64,000 nt of DNA from Rotaria socialis. Its lineage: Eukaryota > Rotifera > Eurotatoria > Philodinida > Philodinidae. The notes under the pieces are model-generated. The model was not told where the DNA came from and did no database searches. It was given only the letters and a program-made list of their open reading frames with translations. Shown here one piece after another: positions 55,578-64,000 of the stretch (positions are counted from its first letter, which is position 1; the number at the start of each line of letters is the position of its first letter). The translations under genes and the position numbers were made by a program. The stretch is taken from positions 186,001 to 250,000 of the forward strand of contig CAJNYU010001813.1 in NCBI GenBank assembly GCA_905331475.1, in the 5' to 3' direction.

Positions 55578-58500
55578 GACAATGCTGTATTGATATATTG
55601 ATTTAGATAAATGCTAGTTTTAAATATATGCTCTAATCAAGTTCTTCTATATTATCAAGCAATTACTCCTTGTCCAAGAGATGATATTTTCTGGCAGTCG
55701 ACAGTTAATGTGTTGGAGCCATATATGATTAGAAAATGACTATACTACATTAAAATTCGATGGCAAAGAAAATGAATCCATGGTAATTAAAGATATTCAT
55801 AAGCTGCAGCTTGTTTTCAATCATGTTTTATTGGATTGTGGTTTTTCGTTATTTGTACAAGAATGGAGTCTTATAGCGCCTTTATGAAAATCAAAATTAC
55901 ACTACTATTACGAAAACGTTCAGATATAAATTGAAAACTAAATGAATCTAATCTTCAGGTAAGGAGTCAAATTTTCTTTCAAATGACCTTTTTCAGACTA
56001 ATAGAATAAACGATCAAATAAATTTACATAGTTTGAAAAATTCATTCTATATATATAGGATCGATAGATGATAATTCTTTTCTTTTCCACATGTGTGTTC
56101 GTATGAATTGATTCACCCAGATAGTCGTTAGTAGCTGTTGGCTAGATTTAAGCAACATCGAAAAATTTATCACGTAATTACATGATAAATCAACTATAAT
56201 AATTCGCTTCTGCTAGTATGACCTTTTTTTGAATTATTTTTCTATGTTGTTAAAGCAAATAATCTACTTTTGTTGGCAGGATAGGATATTGTTTAGGATT
56301 AATCATTACAATAAAAACTAGACAAAGTTTTATCTTAATAATAGGTTAAACTATAACATGACAATTGATATTTTTCAGCTCATATGCTTACCAAATTTAG
56401 TTTTTATTCGCATACTAAACACGTATTTATCTTCTAACTTAACACATCAAGAAATCATAACAATCTTTTATCAATGTTTTCAACAAAAAAGCGCGTACAT
56501 TAGCTTCTCAAACAAGGCTAACCTCCGAGTAACTGTTTTTAAGCATTGCTGCAGCAAAACACTGTCCTGAGATTGTTCGATTTAGATTACTACATGCAGC
56601 TATAGTTTTCATCATTATGGTAGACATATATGTCTACTATACAGGTTCATAACAATACGGCATTTTGAGAAAAAACATATTTAAAAGAAAAAATCCGGCA
56701 TTTGTATAATTGTATTATTGGAAAAAAAACTGTACGTATACTACTATATTAGTATGTCTTGATTTTGTATTGATGTATGGTTAATTTCTTTAGCATATAC
56801 AAATTTCCATTATTAAATTAGATGAATTCATCAATTGGATTCGTTACAAATGGCTAGACTCGCGGGTGACCAATGACGATGATTACAGGGTGTAGGTTAT
56901 ATTTGGTATTCTTTTTATTCACTAGTACAAAATCCTTTCATTCACTATATGATACATTGAGTAAGGTAATTAGACATTTTCTGGATTTTTGAAAGTTCTG
57001 ATGAAATCTTGTATTTGAACAAATACATTTTCAAATGCTGAATTGCTGCAAAATATGAGAAAATAAAATTTGAATAAATACACCATCTAAATTAGGAGTA
57101 AGAGTCACTAATATTGCTGTTCTTTTTCAAAAAGAAACTTGCATCTTTAAAATAGCATAATCAAATACATATAGAGGCAGAATGTTATAAGATACTCTCT
57201 AGTACAAACTACATATAACTATATAATTGAGTCAGATAAAAAGAATTTCTGTTTTTCAAGGAGAAAAAAAAACATTATTCTTGACGGATTCTAGGACTTA
57301 GCAGCAACCATCGAAACCTATTTATTCTTGATTGCTTATTTAACTAAATTTTTATTTGGCTATGCTTATAGATAATTACATCACTAAACAACAAAAACTT
57401 AGATGGGAACTAGCATTATTTGCTATTATATAGTTGCAAGTCGAAAAATACTGACGGAAGCTAATCTAACGAGGATAAAAGTCATATTACACATCGAAAA
57501 CCTGTGCTATTATCCGTCACAACAAAAAAAAGAGTAAATTCATCGGAAAACACCATGGACACTTTCAAGCAAAGAGCATACCTACTGAAATTACGTGACA
57601 GATTACGGCGAAATATAATGAAAATCAATGTAGGAATTCATGGTTTCGCAATCTGATAAAACCGTGTACGGCAACGTTGCCGATGTTCGAAATGGCCCAC
57701 AAGGAAAATCAAAATTGCACAAGTGCATCTATTTGATGAACTGAATTGATCAATTGTTAGCCACCTTCACACTATTGATGTTGCAAAAAAATGTTCCACT
57801 TTAAATTTAGCTGGAGCTGAGCAAAATAAATCAAAATTTAGATCAATTCAATATATGGAATTAAGATCTTTTTAGCCGATCTCATTAGCTTTGATTCAGC
57901 GTTACCCAGAATGTATAATAACTAAAGATAATATAATAAGAATAAGGGCGATAAATAAAACTGAACAAAATAGTTATGAGAAATGTTTTTATTTTGTAAA
58001 TTTTCAATCTTTGAAAGAATCATCTTCATATAAATAAATGCAAAAATATGAACCATTCTATTCACGGCAGTAATAACTAGGTAATTGATTGCCAATAGCG
58101 TACCCACCCCCGAATACAATGTCATACACAAGAAGAATCTCACAAGGAACAGTAGAAAAACATTGCTTTTCTTGTTGAATAGCCAAGACTATTTTTTTGT
58201 TAGACTTGTTTTTTTCGTATTAAAAAAGTGATTTCCCAGTACTTAACTGCTAATAATCTCTGTTTTATATAGACAATTAACGGTATTTTATCGTATTGTC
58301 CAGTTAGATAGATTATCTGCTGGCTGTTTTCACATGTCTATTTATACAGTGTTCAAATCCAAAATAGAGTATCATTCTATCAATGAATATGTCTAAACCA
58401 AAATGAGACATTGGATCCTATAGGTCAACTTCATGATCCTCGCTAGAATTACATAGTGATGATGCAAGTAGATCGTATATACTATCAGTTGAACTTTGTC

Positions 58501-58976
58501 TTTTATAAGTATGATTTTGTTTAAATTATTCAAAAATAGTTTTCTTTATTATTTTAAATCACATAAAAGACAAATTAACAATTGAATATGAAAGTTTAGC
58601 TGGTCCAGATGGATCATTTCGACAGTTGAGTACAATCTAAACTGACAGGAATGCGATCATATTTCTTGTGAATTCCTATCGAATTCTGGGTCGAAGAATG
58701 ACATTCGAATCTATACTGTCGGTTGTGACGGAATTCAACGGTCGGGTTGGACTACCCTATCATACTAGCTATTGTGATACTAGTTATTACTCGATTAATG
58801 AATTGTTTTTCCATTGTACCTAACATAAATTTTTGAGATCTCTGAAAATTTAATATTTCCGAAGTAGCAACCACTAATTTTCTATCAATTTTATTGATCA
58901 ACATGATTGTTTTAATGTTAAACGCGTGTTTTACTTGGCCGTTAATAACAAAACTATTTTATTAATTGACAGATAT
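54501..58976. other. 4.5-kb region without a supportable gene
   Basis: AT-rich, with stops in all frames. A 124-codon frame at 55000-55374 has one hydrophobic segment (SFVQLVLIVILSCSVFYKF) but no other support. A TTA microsatellite lies at 55544-55577. The minus-strand end would hold the 3' flank of the kinase gene. Confidence 0.4.
55544..55577. repeat. (TTA)n microsatellite
   Basis: About 11 tandem TTA units in gene-poor DNA. Confidence 0.9.
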
Positions 58977-60058
58977 CTATTGTTTTGATTGGCTGTTAGC
59001 TTTTAGTGTTTCTCTAGCTTGATACCATTTGTAAAGAAATTCAGTGGCGTTCGTATACCGATCCCTGGGATGATCAGCTATTGCTCGACAAGCTATCTGG
59101 TACAAGCTATCACTAGCGTCCCATTTCAATCGTGACCGATCGAGTTCACCACCGATGAGACCGAACGCGCATGCACCCATGCGGAACACATTTGTCCGAT
59201 GGTCGAGTAGGCTATCACCACTCAGCTCTTCTGGAGATAAATATCGTGGAGAACCCCAAGGTGGTAGCGCTGATCGACAAGGAATTTTCTCATACAAATC
59301 GATATCACATATTTTGAGTGTGTTCAAATCAAAATCATACATAATGCTGCCATCGTAAAAGTCAATTGCTACGTAGTCCAATCTGTCGACGTGTTCAAGA
59401 AACGAGAAGATCGCTTGAAGAGCGATCAGACGTTGTTCGAGTGGTAGTTGGCGAAAACGATAGTAGGGTGATTGCGGATGTTCGTATTTGGCAGGTGGCG
59501 GATAAACCCAGTGAGAATGCAAACACTCGGCTCTATTGAGCCATGGAAAGACTAAAACAAAACCTCCAGTTTCTTCTACGGAAAATGCCATCTGCATGGC
59601 CAATAAATGCTCGTGAGGTTGTATATCCTGATAGACAGTAGTCGCTCGGTGAAGACGAGCAACAGCATCACTTGGAAGACCGTCAAACGAACTGGGCCTT
59701 GCTCCAGCATATTTGATGAAGATACGTTCAGAATTTGAACGAATACAGCCAAAGGAAATATTGCCAGAGTCCTGTTGGTCGAATACAGAAAAGATACGAC
59801 CAAAATTTGATTCAAGCCAATTAAAATTATGAGTTTCACACAAGTCAATGCACAGTATTGTTCCATCTGCAAGATTGAGCTGCATTGAAATATTAAAGTC
59901 TGAAATATGGTTATGATGAATAAGTTTTGCGTTTTCTACTGAATTCGAAATGTGCCTTGCAGACGAGATAATCAACTTGAAAAAGAAAACATGTGAAAAT
60001 CGAGGAAAATGCTGAAAATTATATGTTGAAATATTGGGTGCAGACTTACTGATCTCAT
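58977..60058 (-). CDS. Bacterial-type protein kinase-like gene, probable horizontal transfer
   Basis: The main exon, 59975-58977, is one open frame of 333 codons. A 9-nt first exon (60058-60050, Met-Arg-Ser) joins it in phase across a 74-nt GT-AG intron; otherwise the first in-frame ATG is at about 59885 (MQLNL). The body reads like the serine/threonine kinase family of Bacillus and Paenibacillus: GRIFSVFDQQDSGNISFG, then RIFIKYAGARPSSF with the ATP-binding Lys, HSHWVYPPPAKYEHPQSPYY, catalytic DYVAIDFYDGSIMYDF and metal-binding KICDIDLYEK. WGSPRYLSPEELSG (activation/APE region) and RTNVFRMGACAFGLIGGELD follow. The catalytic Lys and both Asp motifs are kept, so it may be active. GC is visibly higher than in the flanks. 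The recognition is from memory of the family. A search should place it among bacterial sequences. Confidence 0.85.
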
Positions 60059-62437
60059 CTTATTTTTAGAGGATGGCGCATATTATGTGAGGGAGTGCGC
60101 GTCCTCTTTGCTTCACTATTTTCGTCTGTGTCATCTTCAAAGCGTTACGTGAAGACTAACGAACACAGTGCACAATGTGTGTTCTATTGCTTCTAATGCG
60201 ACCGAATAGAAAGTACACGTGTCTATAATGGTGTCTTTTTTTCTTTTCATTCCTCTATTGTCGCTATTCGATACTTTTTCTTATCTGTATATCAATTTCG
60301 TGTCGTAGAGTTAGTCAGTCGATGTGAGCTAATGAGTTACTATTAAAATGTATGATCTGATTTAAAGTTACAGCTATACACCAATTGTGCAAATATCAGA
60401 AAGGTTTTTAGCGCACTGAACAAGACATAGAAGTAAAATTTTATCAAAATCGTTATCTTTTTTCAAATTTCTACAAGCTACCTGTTCAAAAAAATATAAT
60501 TTGCCTGAAAGATGGATATTGCTCTCATGGAGAGAATAGCTATACTTCGTGAAGAAAACATTGTCAGGCGAAATTTTAAGTAGTCCTATCTATAAGGAAA
60601 GTATCAGGTCGAGATGGCTTCATTTGATCTGTTGTTCTATGCCGCACAATCAGCTACAATTTCAAAATAATGAGTAGAATAGTGGATAGAATGCTAATCG
60701 GCAGCTATCCTTGTAGACGTGAGGATTGATTTATGTGTACTTGGGTGTAATTGTGAACCTTCACTAAGTATTTACCTCACACCTCTCTCTCTCTCTCACA
60801 TTCATCCAGGGACCAGTTGATGTTGGTAGCTCTGATATAGACAACACTAAAACATTATTGTTTCCAATAACAGGATAAAAGAAAGAAACATGATTAATAA
60901 ATCTATTGGCTTTTAAATTAAAATCGATTGGGCATATTCAAAATCACATCTAGTTCGAAGCTGTTCAATATACTCACTTCAAAGTATTATGTTTTGATTC
61001 TCGAATCATCTGAATGACTTACTCACCACGGTCACATAACTGAATCCAAAGTATTTCTAATAACTTGGAAGAGGTGTTGTTGTTGCTGTTTGTCTTAAAC
61101 GGTTTGTTCATACATTGGGAGGATGGCAACAGCTTACATTTCTTGTCATACTTCTTTCATTCTGGATTCTTTTTTTTAACCTTTCATTATTTTTAACTGT
61201 GTATTCTATTGAGAAGGACTGAACCTGGCAAGAGTAAAGCATGTTGCTTGAAGAGAGAACAATGAATGATTACAGATACGGAAGAAACTGATATTTGTCG
61301 AAAAAAATACATTTCAAACAGACTAAACATCTATACACATTTCTGTTTGATGTGACGAGATTGATATCCTTCAGAATTAGAGTCCCGAAAAACAATTCAC
61401 TTTCATTCTCTTGCAATGTGTATAATGATGTATGTACTAGTTTTTGGAGAAGTATTGGAACTCTATTATAAGAAGCAGAGTTACGACGCTTAAGTTTCTC
61501 CTTAGATACTTCTGAAGATTTGAAGAACATCAACCTAGTTTCAGCTTAAAACAATATTCCCTTTTGATAAAATATTAAACATTCAAGTGAATTCAAGTTT
61601 TGTAGTATAACTATGTGAAACGACTGTTTGTTGTTGAAAATTTCATTTTCGAAACTACGAGAATATGCTACGAGTCATTCGATCTACCTATAAACAAAAG
61701 TTCATTCCAATAGTCCAGCTCAAAGACGTTAGATCGACTTTCGAAATCAACGACGGCGATTTTTTCTATGTAGAATCTAAATAAACTCACATAGCAAATA
61801 TCAGTTTGTGTGGTTTATTCATGTACTATATACAAATGATTTTGATGTGATGAATGAAATATAAATTATTTTCAATATAAAAAAAATTAAAAGTATCCTT
61901 AGTATGATACATTTTAGGTGTCTAAAATATTTTGCTGATAGATAATAGTTTCATATCGAAGACTATTAGACAAAAACATTTAAACTCTGCTCTATTCAAT
62001 CAAAAACAACAATACTCTATGAAGGAATGTACCCATGAATAAATAATATTTTTATCGGCAAATGACATCGATATGAGTAAAATTCTGTTATAAAAAATTT
62101 TCTCAATTAATCAGAACTTTGCGCTACCATCTCAGTCATGCTATCTGCATACTATTAAGTAAATTTTCAGACATATTTAATTGCAAGTCAAAATTCATAA
62201 GCTGCTCAAATTCTTTTCTACCTCAATCGTTATTTTTCTTTGCCGTTATTTTTCAATCAAGATGACGAGAACGCGAAGAAAAAAGCATCGGCAACTTTTT
62301 TTCTTGTTTTCTCCTATTATTTTCAATACACTGACGTTGTATAATTTAAATAAATTTCTTTTTCTTTCTCCACCCTGTTGTTTTTTGTTTATGCTATTTT
62401 CGTTGTTAAATGGTGCTACACAGCATCATAAGTATTG
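60059..62437. other. 2.4-kb intergenic region between kinase (-) and vasohibin (+)
   Basis: Divergent promoters must lie here. A CT microsatellite lies at 60783-60797. An 87-codon minus-strand frame (61533-61270) begins MMFFKSSEVSKEKLKRRNSA. It is unrecognised, and I give it about 0.2 as a gene. Confidence 0.35.
60783..60797. repeat. (CT)n microsatellite
   Basis: Short CT tandem repeat upstream of the bacterial-type kinase gene. Confidence 0.85.
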
Positions 62438-64000
62438 ATGGCGACGACAACATGTGGCTATGAACCGATACGTAGCGGTGATGTGATTTTATTCTATATT
62501 AATCGCGATGGACTTCCATTATCAGATCGATGTACCGATCGTATGTGGACTTTTTGTATGGAACAATATCCTAAAAGTGAGTTCATTTTGTAGATAGTTC
62601 TTTAGAAAAACTTTAATAAATTCAATTTTCACAAGTCGACATATTTAGCTATATAGTTTTTGTATCGACTGAAAAATATAATAACTTTAACCAATGTTTA
62701 TTTCGTGTAAAGGAATCTTCTCGGAAGCATGTTATTCTTGTTAATGAATAAAAACTTTGAGTTCAGAAAATTGTTGTCGATTTTTCATATAAATATTACT
62801 GACAAAGACTGAAATGTAATGTTTCTTGAAATAGTTTATGATCATACATCAATATTTTGCTTTAATTGTAACACTTGAAAATAAAACAGAACGAATTCTT
62901 CACGTTTTCAGTTGAATACCTCATTAGAAGAATTCAATTTTGTACAATAAAGTTTCTTGAAAACAAGAAAACAGTTTTCACATAAGAGTGCTTTAAAACA
63001 ACACTATAATACCATTATTTTCTTTTGGCGTACAAAACAAAATGACAGTAACTTGTTGGTATTTTATCGAATAGATATCGTCATAGAATATTTTTACATG
63101 CTTCGAATGTGCATAGCATGAGAATACAACCATTCTTTGTTGGAACAATCATTCTACTACATTTTGATACTTTGCATGACAAATCTTCAAGATTTGCATA
63201 TTCAAGGAAATACTTTAATAATTCTAATGAGTACGAATCAAAGCAGAAAATCTGATAATCATGAATGAAATGAATGATCGATCAAAACAAAATTCTGCTT
63301 TCTTTTTTGTTTGAAAAACAAGAAATTTCTTTTATTTTTGTTTCGTTTAAAGATGCATTACAAATAAAATCAATACGTGATCGAGTTTCTGAGTATCCTT
63401 CAATAGTATATGGTGATCCACCTTATAATGTAGCGCCGAATCCTCGTTTAACTGTTCAAGAAAAATTACAACAGATACAAACTTATGTTCAACGTCTTGA
63501 ATATAATTATACTGGTATGCAGTTTTTTGATCTGAACGCTAATCGCCCAATATCTGGTTTAATGGATACAGCTCGACATATGTAAGATATTTCAATTTAA
63601 CGCTTAAAGTATGTTTTTAAAAGCTTAAAACTTTTTCTTTCTTCATTTTTAAGCATGACAGAATCATTACCAATAAAATGTTTTGAAGCATTTCTAATTG
63701 CTATTTATTTAACAACGGGTATTATAGGTCTTGAACGTTTTAATATATCATTTAAAACACGTTTCAATTCAATTGTTTATCGTCACATTGTTCTTGGTGT
63801 TAAATATGGTCAAATCTACGGTGGATTAGGTTTAAGTCGTCGTACGGATCTCGCATATAAACCATTGAATGGCAAATACGAACGTTTATCAACATTGATT
63901 GATGATTATGTACAAGCATATAAAAATTATGGTCACACAGTTCTACGTATTAGAATCGGTTTACCTATAATTCATGATTTAAAATCATATTTAACAATAA
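62438..64000 (+). CDS. VASH: Vasohibin-like tubulin tyrosine carboxypeptidase, 3' end beyond the window
   Basis: Exons 62438-62576, 63353-63581 and 63654->64000 join in phase (A|AT and AT|C) across introns of 776 and 72 nt. The second and third exons match vertebrate VASH1/2 closely: QTYVQRLEYNYTGMQFFDL, RPISGLMDTARHMMTESLP, then PIKCFEAFLIAIYLTTG, SFKTRFNSIVYRHIVLGVKY and YGGLGLSRRTDLAYKPL. The noncanonical Cys-His-Ser catalytic set is complete: Cys in PIKCFEA, His in YRHIVLG, Ser in GLSRR. Vasohibins, with the small partner SVBP, remove the C-terminal tyrosine of alpha-tubulin and so mark stable microtubules. The N-terminal exon (MATTTCGYEPIRSGDVILFY) is not conserved, so the start is provisional. 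The C-terminus lies past base 64000. Confidence 0.93.

Noticed and set aside
57740-57870. Short frame containing STLNLAGAEQNKSKF, faintly like the kinesin LVDLAGSE motif
   Set aside because: Too short, lacks the central motif residues and has no other motor motifs nearby.

Overview
The window is animal nuclear DNA: AT-rich, with spliced genes on both strands, GT-AG introns and clear metazoan proteins (ARID4, LONRF, ARAP, an AMPA/kainate-type glutamate receptor, an SLC7 transporter, vasohibin). A bdelloid rotifer is the best guess (inference). The reasons are the signal-peptide NHL-repeat protein with its recurring VAGGNG units, an apparently bacterial-type kinase inside animal DNA, and many introns of about 57-75 nt beside a few of 0.5-2.5 kb.

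Layout. 1-2640: an ARID4-like chromatin gene (-), cut by the left edge. 3099-9047: two unrecognised two-exon genes (+), with a complete hAT-type miniature transposon between them. 9271-14053: a LONRF ubiquitin ligase (-). 15272-27310: a reduced ARAP-type ArfGAP/RhoGAP gene (-) with a foldback repeat in one intron. 27856-33205: a packed cluster of a ZC3H13-like CCCH protein (+), a HAD phosphatase (+) and a convergent CEP15/C3orf14-like gene (-). 34007-34705: a secreted three-TIL-domain inhibitor (+). 35161-42249: a glutamate receptor (-) with a 14-nt microexon, an arginine codon at the Q/R pore site, and an intron full of a repeated 15-mer. 43105-43687: a THEG-repeat protein (+). 48002-49829: an SLC7 light-chain transporter (+). 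53535-54500: the NHL protein (+). 58977-60058: the bacterial-type kinase (-), apparently with an acquired intron. 62438-64000: vasohibin (+), cut by the right edge.

The genes do not form one pathway. Themes are chromatin and RNA-level regulation (ARID4, ZC3H13-like), ubiquitin and small-GTPase control (LONRF, ARAP), cilia, sperm and microtubules (CEP15-like, THEG, vasohibin), and membrane or secreted proteins. Gaps at 43.7-47.5, 49.8-53.5 and 54.5-59.0 kb hold no gene I can support. All exon joins were worked out by eye from splice sites and reading phase, and no search was run.
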